NCBI GenBank assembly: GCA_026745465.1
Contig: JACYXH010000013.1
Location: forward strand, 472,501-536,500
Source: Lota lota
Lineage: Eukaryota > Chordata > Actinopteri > Gadiformes > Lotidae
DNA: 64,000 nucleotides
Direction of reading: 5' to 3'
Shown piece after piece: positions 1 through 20,918 of the stretch. Numbering within the stretch: the first letter of the stretch is position 1; every line of letters starts with the position of its first letter. The notes under the pieces are model-generated. The model was not told the DNA's origin. It saw only the letters and a program-made list of their open reading frames with translations, and did not search any database. The translations under genes and the position numbers were made by a program.

Positions 1-69
1 CAGCAGAGCGGAGCCAGTGTCAACGTTCTGGAGGGCAAGAGCGACGCAGACCGCGAGAGTACCATCTAG

Positions 70-118
<49 letters not shown>
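70..118. repeat. 49-base C homopolymer
   Basis: An uninterrupted run of C from 70 to 118, followed by a G and four more C. Such runs can form i-motif/G-quadruplex structures and are often mis-sized in assemblies. Confidence 0.95.
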
Positions 119-119
<1 letters not shown>

Positions 120-253
120 CCCCCAAAGGTGTATGTCAAAGGGGTTGCCACGGAGATTTAAATGGGGGTCGTCGTGGGAACCGCGCTGCAGTCACGGTCG
201 CAGGGCGGCTCTCTGAGGGCCACGGGACTTTGGAGCTGCGCCCAGTCCGCCTG

Positions 254-1360
254 GGACCCACCCCGGACCCCCGGACCCCCGGACCCCCGGACCCCCGGAC
301 CCACAGACCCCCGGACCCCCGGACCCACAGACCCACAGACCCCCGGACCCACAGACCCACAGACCCACAGACCCACAGACCCCCGGACCCCCGGATCCCC
401 GGACCCACAGACCCACGGACCCACGGACCCACGGACCCACAGACCCCCTGACCCCCGGACCCACAGACCCCCGGACCCACAGACCCACAGACCCCCGGAC
501 CCCCGGACCCCCGGACCCCCGGACCCACAGACCCCCGGACCCCCGGACCCCCGGACCCACAGACCCCCGACCCACAGACCCACAGACCCCCGGACCCACA
601 GACCCACAGACCCACAGACCCACAGACCCCCGGACCCACGGACCCACAGACCCACGGACCCACAGACCCCCGGACCCACAGACCCACAGACCCCCGGACC
701 CCGGACCCCCCGGACCCACAGACCCCCAGACCCCCGGACCCCCGGACCCCCGGACCCCCGGACCCTCAGACCCACAGACCCCCGGACCCCCGGACCCACG
801 GACCCCCCAGACCCCCCGGACCCACGGACCCCCAGACCCCCGGACCCCCAGACCCCCGGACCCACGGACCCCCTGACCCCCGGACCCACAGACCCCCGGA
901 CCCCCGGACCCCCGGACCCACAGACCCACAGACCCCCGGACCCCCGGACCCACGGACCCACAGACCCCCGGACCCCCCCCCGGACTTCCAGCCCCGGGAC
1001 CCACAGGACCCCTGCCCCCGGAACCACAGACCCCCCACAGACCCCCGGACCCACAGACCCACAGACCACAGACCCACAGACCCACAGACCCACAGAACCA
1101 CAGACCCCCGGACCCACAGACCCCCGGACCCACGGACCCACAGACCCACAGACCCCCGGACCCCCGGACCCACAGACCCACAGACCCCCCCCCGGACCCA
1201 CAGACCCCCGGACCCACAGACCCCCGGACCCCCGACCCACAGACCCACAGACCCCCGACCCACAGACCCCACAGACCCCCTGACCCCCGGACCCACAGAC
1301 CCCCGGACCCACGGACCCACAGACCCCCGGAGAACAAACCGACCCCCGGACCCACAGACA
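254..1360. repeat. 1.1 kb GGACCC/AGACCCAC minisatellite
   Basis: Units of 9 to 10 bases alternate between cggaccccc and cagacccac types in an irregular order for about 1.1 kb. Length slippage leaves all frames of the array largely open, which explains several spurious long frames on both strands. Strand asymmetry is extreme: C-rich and T-poor on the given strand. Confidence 0.95.
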
Positions 1361-1470
1361 CACGTGTGATCACGTCGGGAGACACTTTGATTTCATAGAA
1401 AAATATGATAAAAATATGATATATATGTGTATGTATATATATATATTTAATGATTTAAGTGCTCTTCAAT

Positions 1471-1523
1471 CCCCCCCCCCCCCCCCCCCGTCCCGTCCTC
1501 GTCCCCGCCCCCCCCCCGTCCTC

Positions 1524-1559
<36 letters not shown>
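1471..1559. repeat. C-rich tract
   Basis: Several C runs separated by gtcctcgtcc islands form a nearly pure pyrimidine tract. It is preceded by a short TA-rich stretch (1415-1450). Confidence 0.9.
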
Positions 1560-1958
1560 TCCCACACACAGCTGCTGGACTTCATGCCTGACGGGCCTTA
1601 TTGTTTCACTATGAAATTTGTATCCATACACGTTTGTGTCAAATATGCACGCAATATATATACATATATATGTAACACATTACAGCACAAATATCATTTC
1701 TAAGCTTGAGTGATTTTATATTTTTTACTCTGTAAAAAAAATCCTGTTTATATTTGTATGTATCCGATGTTAAGTGACTTCAAGAGTAACCAAACACTAA
1801 TAAGTGGTGTTTTATATTAAATCTGACAGCACATTCATTTGAGCCGATCAGAAACAGCCGCTGCAGTGTTCCCCCAGAGATGAGGAGAGACGATTGGGGT
1901 CCAGAGCAGCACCTGTGGACATTTAGCAGACGTTTGTACAGGATTACATGACGGCCCG

Positions 1959-2079
1959 TTGTAGCAAATTAAACAACGGGTGGCTGGCTACGACAAATGG
2001 ATATCCGGGGTTGATTTATTCCACACGCTGCAGCACATAAAAGACACCGTTTCAAAGGCAACGTCGCGCAGACGTTGTC
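1959..2079 (-). mobile_element. LTR fragment related to the element at 2425
   Basis: The segment starts ttgtagcaaatta and continues through acaaatggata, ttgatttatt, ctgcagca and ataaaagacac to tttcaaaggcaac, in the same order as the segment starting at 2425, with small indels. It appears to be a second, truncated copy of the same long terminal repeat. It ends at the 41-bp tandem repeat. Confidence 0.5.
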
Positions 2080-2197
2080 CTATTGTTTACTCTGGTCCAA
2101 TATTAACCTTATTATTTTCCCTATTGTTTACTCTGGTCCAATATTAACCTTATTATTTTCCCTATTGTTTACTCTGGTCCAATATTAACCTTATTAT
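2080..2197. repeat. 41-bp tandem repeat, about 3 copies
   Basis: A unit starting ctattgtttactctggtcca recurs at 2080, 2121 and 2162 with near identity. It sits between the LTR fragment and the probable leader of the second element. Confidence 0.9.
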
Positions 2198-2216
2198 GAC
2201 AATATTCAATGCTCTA

Positions 2217-2870
2217 TTAGTTGTGTGTTAGCCTCCTAAACGGCCCCCCGTGAGCTCTGTTTGGAGCTCGCTGGGTCCCGGTGGCGATCAGGGGCGTGGT
2301 CCTCTCGCCACTCCACCTGATGCTCGGTGGTAGAGACACGCCTTTCCCGTGGATGGTGACTCTCTCCTCCGTCCCGTCCTTCCTTCCGACGATCAACCTC
2401 GGGATCCTGTTTGTGACGCCAAATTGTTGTAGCAAATTAGATGACTGAGATGAGATGGCTGGCTCGAATAAAAGGCTAAGACAAATGGATACCCGTAGTT
2501 GATTTATTTCATATGCTGCAGCGTATAAAAGACACAGTTTCAAAGGCAACTCCACGCAGAGCAGAGTTCTGGAGAAAAAGCGTAACCCTGAATAGAGGAG
2601 GGAAGCCCTTTTTGTAGAGTGGAGTAAAGAACATCTCAGAGATATCACTAGATGACGCCATTTAATATCTATAACGGGTACGGCCGGACCCCTGGTCTGG
2701 GGAGAGGAGCTTGCTCTGGAGTTTCTCACATGAGAACAGAGCACAATGCAGGAATACAGGTAAAACAGGCAGCTGTGGGGACAGATGGGCCACTTGGCAC
2801 ACAATCACTTGAGCATCAAACCTAATTAATTGAAGCGAGCTGGAGCAAGCTGACCTCGGAATAGGGCCTT
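2217..2870 (-). mobile_element. Minus-strand LTR retroelement remnant (leader, primer site, LTR)
   Basis: On the minus strand an LTR-like segment ends in ctacaaca (TGTTGTAG at 2425 on the given strand). Three bases beyond is tggcgtcacaaacaggatcc (2402-2421), which resembles a tRNA primer-binding site, followed by a non-coding leader. A minus-strand AATAAA in gaaataaatcaac precedes the LTR end by roughly 80 bases, as expected for the retroviral-type poly(A) signal. The far LTR boundary is not clear and no gag or pol coding sequence is present. Superfamily is probably Ty3/gypsy, by the primer-site style only. Confidence 0.45.
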
Positions 2871-3501
2871 CGGTCGTTTTCTATCCCATCCGTCAACAAC
2901 ATACATCTGTGTTTACTCTGGAAACTTTCTCGATGGCCCTGGACTTTAAACGGCAAAATGCTCCTCAGGTCACGAGTTGAACGTCCGGAAGGTCCGCCAT
3001 GAATCTCCAATGTTGGAAATGGGCAGCACGTGTCTTATGTACGCACGTTATAACTAGTGTGGTTACTGTCTATCAAAGGGTCTTCTGTCTTTAACTTTTT
3101 ACATATTTCCTTCTGGCTTTGCTGCTTCAGGTTGAATTTGCAGTCCTGATGCAGCCTCGTTCCACCAACAGGTGGTGCTGGCAACAACTTTATATCCATG
3201 TGGAAAATCACCTGACGTTCTCGTCCCCCCCGCTCTTGAGCAAGGCATTGAACCCATCCAACTTTTGTGAATGAACAGTGAATGAATGACGGGCAAAACG
3301 AAGGAATGAACGGGTGAATCTGAGGCTAAATGCTGAACCAATACAAATGCCATGTTACATGCAACACTAAATCAGTATAGGTTGAGTAACCTAAAACAAT
3401 AACCTTCCATGCCCTGCATCGACAACAGACCTTTTCCCACAGCTGTCATCGTGGGACGAACACCGGTGTCGCTCATTACAATAATTATGGGACTGCCCCT
3501 G

Positions 3502-3566
3502 TTATGTACCAGGGCGCGGGTGGTGGATGTATCTTCACTGGTTTGGTCTGCTCCCCTGGTACATAA
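3502..3566. repeat. Inverted repeat, 13-bp arms
   Basis: ttatgtaccaggg (3502-3514) and its reverse complement ccctggtacataa (3554-3566) face each other over a 39-base spacer. A separate 10-bp inverted pair (3638-3647 and 3656-3665) follows, near a cagtggttcccaacc motif at 3614 that resembles hAT transposon ends. A degraded non-autonomous DNA transposon is likely. Confidence 0.4.
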
Positions 3567-4022
3567 AGGAGTAGACCCATACTCAGTGTTGTGAGCCCCA
3601 CCCGACTCCATACCAGTGGTTCCCAACCTCTGCCTTTAGGTGTACAACTAAATTGTTGTACACCTCTCGCAAACTAACCCACATGCAAACAGTGAAAGAT
3701 AGATAGATGCACATCCAGTTGCTGAGCAAAGAGTGCCAGAGCCCCCTTTATACACAACTGTTACTGCAAGGCGTCCACGGCCTGGGGGAAACAGTGGGGA
3801 GGACAAGTCAGCAGAGCTGCTCACGCTCCCAGAGGCTTTGTTTAGCCAACACAAATAAACACAAAACATCAATGGAAAGGCTACAATGGAGAACCTGTCA
3901 CGATGGCATGCACAAAGGGACACTTCTTTTGGAAATAATAAAAATCCAAACTATATATTTAATGAACAATATTTAGGATATTTATTTTCAATGATCTATA
4001 TCTTTTTTTTTTATAACTGTAT

Positions 4023-4038
4023 AGGGTTAGGGTTAGTC
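4023..4038. repeat. Short interstitial telomere-like motif
   Basis: tagggttagggttagt contains about two and a half TTAGGG units. Short, probably chance or TE-derived. Confidence 0.5.
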
Positions 4039-4288
4039 TTTCAAGAACAAAAATCCCACGAACCACCTGCAGTGCCCCCAGTGGTTTTGCACCAGTGTAA
4101 AAAGCCCCGCACCAACCCGTAGCCATGAACCTGCTGAGAGAACGGTTCCTCTCCTCACCAGCGCTGATCATTCCTGTCCTGTGTGCAGAGCAGGCAGGAG
4201 CCGGCCAGCGCTGATACCGCTCAGGAATGTAGGGAACGTCAGAAAGTTAATCCCTGGAGAACCAATCCTCTTGTGACCACGGCTGCCC

Positions 4289-4325
4289 CCCCCCCCGCCC
4301 CCCCCCCCCCCCCCCCCCCCCCCCA
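4289..4325. repeat. C homopolymer tract
   Basis: A C run interrupted once by G, followed by a short (CA)n. Confidence 0.9.
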
Positions 4326-4646
4326 CACACACACAAAGTACCCCTAATCCTCCCATCGCCCCACATTCATTAAAAGGCTTCTATTTCTTTACCACCAGGT
4401 GTGAGGAGCCATTACAAGCCATTTCAGTGACATCACACGTGGGAGTGGGAGATGCAGGATCCATCCGTCTTCATGAATAACGCACTGATGCTTTCTTGAC
4501 CACGCAGCAAAATCCCAATGCATCAAGGGTGGCGGTGGTCAACCAAGGAAGCGTGGGCTGTAAAGTACGGTGGTCGCTTTCAAATAACCGAGCAACATTG
4601 GAGAGCGATTGAAAAGACCAGTGTAGTTTCATCCCCAGCCACCTGC

Positions 4647-4852
4647 GGGTGTGACCCCATAGCAACGGGTGTGACTCCATAGCAACGGGTGTGACCCCAT
4701 AGCAACGGGTGTGACCGCATAGCAACGGGTGTGACCCCATAACAACGGGTGTGACCCCATAGCAATGGGTGTCACCCCATAGCAATGGGTGTGACCCCAT
4801 AGCAACGGGTGTGACCCCATAGCAACGGGTGTGACCCCATAGCAACGGGTGT
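4647..4852. repeat. 20-bp tandem repeat, about 10 copies
   Basis: Unit gggtgtgaccccatagcaac repeats head to tail with single-base variants. On the minus strand it reads open in several frames only because 20 is not a multiple of 3 and no stop occurs; this is not coding evidence. Confidence 0.95.
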
Positions 4853-5338
4853 CCATACAGAACCTACGCTGCCTGCACACCAACACCGTAATCCATAATC
4901 AAACCACTCACTGACCTCAACAAGAGGACCATTTAAAGCAACAGGAGGGCTGCAACCGTCTCCCCATCACAGGTTCCTGTATATTCATACCAGGTACAAA
5001 AGGGTTAATGGGAAGGGAACATCCTCACTGGGATTGGCCTGCAGGTGGGTGTCATTAGAGAGGCAGCCAGCTGTAAGAGATGAGCATGATTGATAGCAGA
5101 TTGAATTAGCATACCTTAGAGTGAGGGTTCGCATTATGACAGTTTGGTGTGTGGTTGTGCTGTCTCTCCCAGCGCACACTCTGAAGCAGACAACGGTAAA
5201 GGACCTCTTGTGTTTATCAGTGCTACTGCAGTAAGAATAAATCTTAAAAGATTTTGTATTTTTTTATATTGACCATATATGAAACATATACCCCACACTC
5301 AATAAATGTATGGACACTAGCGCTCTAGAGTTTATTTA

Positions 5339-5541
5339 TGTATGTGCGTGTGCATGTATGTGTATATATATATACGTATATGTGGGTGTGTATGTGTATG
5401 TATGTGCATGTATGTGTTTATGCATATATATGTATGTGTATGTGTATATGTGTATGTGTATATATATACTGCTCAAAAAAATAAAGGGAACACTTGGAGT
5501 TACATTGTGTTGTTTAAGTGTTCCCTTTATTTTTTTTAGCA

Positions 5542-5588
<47 letters not shown>

Positions 5589-5665
5589 TATGTGTGTATG
5601 TATATATATATGCGTATGTGTGTATATATATATATACGTGTGTATGTATGTGTGTATATATACTT
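5339..5665. repeat. TG/TA microsatellite block hosting a MITE
   Basis: Interrupted tatg/tgtg and pure TA repeats lie on both sides of the 74-bp inverted-repeat element at 5469-5542. The pure TA run directly follows the element. Confidence 0.9.
5469..5542. mobile_element. 74-bp Tc1/mariner-like MITE with terminal inverted repeats
   Basis: Starts ctgctcaaaaaaataaaggg and ends with the near reverse complement ccctttattttttttagcag, both flanked by TA. The terminus matches, from memory, a family of fish Tc1/mariner elements. Only about a dozen bases separate the arms beyond the inverted repeats, so nearly everything internal is gone. Insertion at TA fits the superfamily. Confidence 0.75.
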
Positions 5666-5699
5666 GATATTTGATCTCTGGGTCACGTTTTCCCACTTG

Positions 5700-5890
5700 T
5701 TTACACTACACTCACTCTCTCTGCCTCACCCCTCTCTGTTCCCTCACTCTTCACTCACTCTCTCTGCCTCACCCCTCTATCTGTTCCCTCACTCTCCACT
5801 CACTCTCGCTGCCTCACCCCTCTATCTGTTCCCTCACTCTCGTTGCCTCACCCCTCTATCTGTTCCCTCACTCTCCACTCACTCCCTCTG
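5700..5890. repeat. Pyrimidine-rich tandem repeat
   Basis: Units built from cactctctctgcctcacccc and tctatctgttccctcactct repeat about four times with variable length. Confidence 0.85.
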
Positions 5891-6087
5891 CCTAACTTAG
5901 AAACTTGGACATCTTGTTTGTTTTCATCATCATCTTCCCCTTCATCATCACCATCATAATCTTCATTATCGTCATCAACCTCATCTTTATCGTGTGTTGT
6001 TTTCTCACAAATCCATCCACGTGTTGATTAGTGAGACGAAACATGAACACTTCAAACATTTGCTTCCACAGTTGTTCCAAGTGTACG

Positions 6088-6342
6088 CTGTTTAGTGATT
6101 GGTTATCTCTGGTAGGGGCAGGTTCAGAGGGCAAGCTGCTGTTTAGTGATTGGTTATCTCTGGTAGGGGCAGGTTCAGAGGGCAAGCTGCTGTTTAGTGA
6201 TTGGTTATCTCTGGTAGGGGCAGGTTCAGAGGGCAAGCTGCTGTTTAGTGATTGGTTATCTCTGGTAGGGGCAGGTTCAGAGGGCAAGCTGCTGTTTAGT
6301 GATTGGTTATCTCTGGTAGGGGCAGGTTCAAAGGGCAAGCTG
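6088..6342. repeat. 51-bp tandem repeat, 5 copies
   Basis: The unit begins ctgtttagtgattggttatc and recurs every 51 bases almost without change (last copy has one substitution, tcaaaggg). As 51 is divisible by 3 the array stays open in some frames on both strands; no gene context supports coding. Confidence 0.95.
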
Positions 6343-6617
6343 CTGTTTTTCTTGCCAATATGGGAGGAAACAAACTTTTCCAGCTCCCTTTTATCCTCTC
6401 GCTCCCCTTTCTTGCTACCCATTCCATGTTTCTCTCTCCTTCTCTCTCTACCTCTGTCTAACTCCCTCCCTCCCCTCTCTCTCTCTCAAACCTTTCACTC
6501 CCCCTCTCCCTCTCCCTGTCCATTCTCTCTGCTCCTTGTTGCCGTATCCATCCTGGGACGAGTTGGGAATGAAAATGCAGCGTATGTTTTGTCCTACCCA
6601 TCGCCTCTGCCCGGGGG

Positions 6618-6761
6618 CCTGAACACAGGAGAGAAGGAGAAGAGGAGAGGAGGTGCTGCTCCTGGCCTGAACACAGGAGAGAAGGAGAAGAGGAGAGGAG
6701 GTGCTGCTCCTGGCCTGAACACAGGAGAGAAGGAGAAGAGGAGAGGAGGTGCTGCTCCTGT
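6618..6761. repeat. 48-bp tandem repeat, 3 copies
   Basis: The unit begins cctgaacacaggagagaagg and recurs identically at 48-base spacing. Also a multiple of 3, hence open frames. Confidence 0.95.
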
Positions 6762-6922
6762 TGTTTATTTTATTCAAATTTTATTCTAATTTTATTCTAA
6801 TTAATTTTATTTTAATGTATTTGAAGGTGTATGTGCGTGTGTGTTTGTGTGCATTTGAAGGTGTATGTGCGTGTGTGTTTGTGTGTATTTGAAGGAGTGT
6901 ATGTACGTTTGTGTGTATTTGA

Positions 6923-6925
<3 letters not shown>

Positions 6926-7003
<78 letters not shown>
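6926..7003. repeat. (GT)n microsatellite
   Basis: Pure GT run of roughly 78 bases, preceded by a degenerate 38-base repeat containing tttgaaggtgtatgtgcgtg. Confidence 0.95.
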
Positions 7004-7005
<2 letters not shown>

Positions 7006-7520
7006 TAGGTTCGTATTGGCAGGGGCTTGTGCAGAATTAGCCCAGTGGAATCAGGATTACAGAAGCTGGGGTCGACCAGCAGCTCAGCAGCGTGGAGAAG
7101 TTCTGAGAAGGAAGCCTACCATGCAACTTTCTGTTCAGCTTATCAAGTCGATTTTGGATGAATAATGTTTGGATTACTCTGAAGATTGCTACACTTTCCT
7201 TGGGTGCCGGCATAATTTTTTGTTTTGGCAGGCTGTGGTGCTCCTTGTTCGTCACTGAACTCCCTCCCCTGAGCGGTTTGGTCCTGGCATCTTAAAATGC
7301 TCAGGATTGTTTCACAAGGCTAGGGCAGGGTAAGGATCTGGGTCAAACTGATGCATCATGGGAAATGGTCACGTTAAAGTTCTGTCGTTGACCTCTACAA
7401 TGACCCCTCAAATACTGAGTGTTAGATTATTTGGATTAACTGTTTATTTTATATTTGTTATAATTGTACCCATAATTCATTTTGAAAATATTTGTTTGTG
7501 CTTGTTTGCAGTGCTGTGAC

Positions 7521-7860
7521 CTGACCAGACAGACAGACAGACAGACCAGACCAAACCAAAGGAAGGGGAGACAGAGACAGACAGACAGACAGACAGATAG
7601 AGAGACAGACAAGAGGGGGGTAAGACAGACAGACAGGTGAGACAGACAGACAGACCAGAGGGAGGGGAGACAGACAGACAGACAGAGGGAGGTGAGACAG
7701 ACAGACAGAGGGAGGTGAGACAGACAGACCAGAGGGAAGTGAGACAGACAGACAGACAGACAGAGGGAGGTGAGACAGACAGACCAGAGGGAAGTGAGAC
7801 AGACAGACAGACAGACCAGAGGGAGGTGAGACAGACAGACAGACCAGAGGGAGGTGAGAC
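7521..7860. repeat. CAGA-based minisatellite upstream of slco1
   Basis: Blocks of (gaca)n alternate with ccagagggaggtga. The array runs up to the candidate ATG at 7861, so the slco1 5' UTR, if this start is right, lies in repeat sequence. Confidence 0.9.
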
Positions 7861-17782
<9,922 letters not shown>

Positions 17783-18609
17783 TCCTAACATAGTGGTCTA
17801 ACATCGGTAATCCATGACCAATCGACGACACTTTAGGACGGATCGAAATCATCTCTCACATTCTATGAGAGATATCCTTTATTTGTCAACCATTTTTTAT
17901 TGTTGATAGTATTTGCCTGATAACCACTGGCCAAAATGTTTTAATAGTTTAGGATTCCTGTTTTCTAGTCAATGAAATTGTAAAACGGCAGTGCTGGAAT
18001 GTGCTTGATTTCTTAAGCAAATATTAATAATTTATGTGCAAATATGTGCCAATTCAAAAGGTACAAAAGGATCTCATCATGACGTTAATGACGCTAAATT
18101 CATTTAGCGTTTATTGAGTACTTTTTATCGCCAAACTGGACAATGTCCCTTGGACTGTTTTTAGTGCGCACCACTGCAATATGTCTGATCTACAAAGTTG
18201 ATACACTGTCTCTTATTCAGTTCTTGACTTTTCTAATTGAATGCATACTTTGCTGATAATGACTTTGTTAGTAAGTGTCATGATGAATTTGATCTTAATA
18301 CGGAAGCACCTCCGCCGGGTCACTGTGGAAGCACAACAACAGTAGAAACCTGAAAATAGCCCAGTAGTTTGGGTGAAAGGGTGTCAGAGTGAACCACGTA
18401 GAGGTAAGTGATGGAGCACCTCTTCTCTGTGTAATGGTCAGGACGAGTGTCGGCGGAGGGGGGGGGGGCGTTTAATTTGTCAGCGTTATTCATCAGATCA
18501 AAACAAAACAAAGAGCTTTCTGAGGGCCGGCATCCTGCGTCTACACAGGTGTGTGTTGGTTCACCTGTCGTGACGGTATTATGCAAAGATTTAGAGGCCT
18601 TGGTAATGG

Positions 18610-18615
<6 letters not shown>

Positions 18616-18670
<55 letters not shown>

Positions 18671-18724
18671 CATCGTTTACCATGCAGAAAAATGTATTGA
18701 ATAAAAAAACAATAAGCCTACTGA

Positions 18725-18778
<54 letters not shown>
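18616..18778. repeat. Two TA microsatellites
   Basis: TA runs at 18616-18667 and 18725-18778 flank a 57-base non-repeat segment. Confidence 0.93.
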
Positions 18779-18781
<3 letters not shown>

Positions 18782-19784
18782 AAATGAAGGACCAATCAGC
18801 ACATGGGGGAGGGAGTTTTAGATCAGGGCGAAACAGGACGCCACAGTCTAACGAATTGAAAACATCGGAGGAAAGCGCGGAAATCCACAGAGCAATCAAA
18901 CGGTTTTGATCCTAAACACACTGAATAACGATTTGAAAAGACGAACAGAAAGCTGCGCGGAAGGCTTTTCTCCGACTAGAAGGTTTTTGCTTCACCTCCA
19001 ACCGGATTCGGCAGGAGCGAAGAGAGAGCGCGCGCATCACTCTGATTGGCTGGCGGTCTTCTGACGTGAGGTCGCAGCCATCGTTTGGAAATCAATGGCT
19101 GCCCAGCCAAGGCCTGACATTCATTGCGAAACGCGAACATGAATATTCTCACACGGCTAGTTATTACATGTAATAAAATGTGTTGTTTACTGTTGTTTGG
19201 CCTGGTAAGAATGGACGAGGCACTTTGTCCCCTAGTGTCTAGTTATTGTTATTGTGTCTTTGAAACACAAACACAACAGTTTCACCTGTATGTTCATCTG
19301 TCTCTCGACTCTGAAGAACCCCACTTAACGCATGGCGCTCAATAAGATTCCTGTGGTCATTTGTATCCATGAAGCTCAACAAGATATGTGCTCGGCCAGC
19401 GCCTAAGTTATGAAGGGAATTCATCAATGTCCACTGGGAAATCTGCGAGTGATGATGTGACCGGTGTCAGGGGCTACTAATGTGTGACTAACCTACTAAT
19501 GAGGCCTGAGAGCAATGTTTCAAAGCAAATGTTTCAATTCAAAATGGGACACTAGAAGGGAACACAGAAGTGAACAGACAAATTGGGTTTCGACCGTACG
19601 ACATGAAGCCATTGCTAATTATTAGATTTGATTCTTCCTTGCGTGTTTCCTCAATATTGCTTGTTATGATACTTTTATTTTCTTAATAAATCGGGTAGCT
19701 TCATCATTGTTTATGAATAATGAGTTTGTATGAATTATGGATGAATTCATTCTGGATCCCCTTCATTATTTATCATCATTGAGA

Positions 19785-19798
19785 CCCCTAGGGGGCAG
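19785..19798 (+). promoter_or_regulatory. CTCF-like motif upstream of iapp
   Basis: cccctagggggcag matches the CTCF core consensus except at one base. It lies about 0.5 kb upstream of the iapp TATA box. Motif match only. Confidence 0.3.
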
Positions 19799-19831
19799 CA
19801 GAGGGCCGGGGCTCATGGACACTAGAAGTTG

Positions 19832-19972
<141 letters not shown>

Positions 19973-20272
19973 AAACTTTAAGAGAGTTGGGCTTGAGGCT
20001 TGGAGTTCAGTGGGGTCACTCCCACCGCGGCGGTGATGACAGCGGTGACGAAGGTGATGATGAAGACGGTGACGTACGTGTGTGTGTGCAGAAATGAGTG
20101 GTAAAAAACACGTTGAACCAAATGAATCCAATGGGAGCCATGGCGTTGAGATACACCCGCCCCCCACCCACCAACAAACCCCCACCCACACACACTTTAA
20201 CCGGTGCGAGACGGGGGGGGGGCTATCTCTGGAAAGAGGGTGGTGGCATCGCTAGCTGGCAGAGAGGGAGGG

Positions 20273-20278
20273 TATAAA
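20273..20278 (+). promoter_or_regulatory. iapp: TATA box of iapp
   Basis: TATAAA within gagggtataaacagc lies about 30 bases upstream of a plausible transcription start near 20303. A short untranslated first exon then ends at 20351 before gtgggt. Mammalian IAPP also has a TATA promoter and a non-coding first exon. The match is by position and motif only. Confidence 0.6.
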
Positions 20279-20302
20279 CAGCAAGGAGACAGCCTCCGGT
20301 GG

Positions 20303-20351
20303 AGAGACCAGCCCAGAGCCAGGGGACCACCACACCAGTTACTCCAACAAG
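20303..20351 (+). other. iapp: Probable non-coding exon 1 of iapp
   Basis: A segment downstream of the TATA box ends in caacaag followed by the donor gtgggt at 20352. The next acceptor (ttcag, ending 20905) precedes the coding exon. The 5' boundary is estimated from TATA spacing, not seen. Confidence 0.45.
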
Positions 20352-20918
20352 GTGGGTATGCTCCTTCTCTCCGTCCTACTCTGTCCCTCCACCCTACTCC
20401 GTCTCTCCGTCACTCTCTTCATCGCTCTTTTTGTCTTTCTATTTCTGTCCATCTCTCTCTCAAACTGTATCCATCTCTCTCCCATTCTTCAGGTCTCAAT
20501 TTGTCCATCTCTGTCTCTCTCTCTCTCCTACATCTCTATTTCTCTCTCCCTCCCTCTCTCACGCAATACCTATCGCTCTTTCTCTCAGTCTCTCTCTTTG
20601 GACTGGACCTCGAGCTGAACTTATTTCAGTGTAGAAACATCAAAAGCTATTTTATTTGGTTCTTTGAGACGTTCCATTGTCTTGTTTTTAATTATAAAAG
20701 TAGTCATGAAATCAACTAGCAGTTTATAAGTAGCTTTGTGTGTAAACTGAACACGTAGCGGATTGAGCATTGTAGGAATAATAAAAAAAGGTGGCCCTTC
20801 TAGTTATTAAATGCATGTTATTCTATTTTCTATGTGTAACCTATGGATTAAATGATAGTCCAAAACATGAATTTGTTATGAAAGCAGACAATCCCATTGT
20901 TTCAGGGAACCTTCCGGA

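Larger units (their letters stand above)
1..7860. other. Repeat-dominated region without a convincing gene
   Basis: No exon chain with splice signals and protein similarity is seen on either strand. The region holds C-runs, minisatellites, an LTR fragment, a short MITE and dinucleotide repeats, listed separately. Long open frames on both strands of 250-1360 are by-products of the repeat. A 5' untranslated exon of the slco1 gene could lie here (for example around 7020-7165) but cannot be proved. Confidence 0.7.

Noticed and set aside
158..1363. Several long open frames on both strands (up to about 400 codons)
   Set aside because: They translate a simple GGACCC/AGACCC minisatellite into low-complexity repeats in several frames at once; no gene structure or similarity.
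4647..4852. CRISPR-like regular direct repeats
   Set aside because: Units are contiguous without unique spacers, and the genome is clearly vertebrate.
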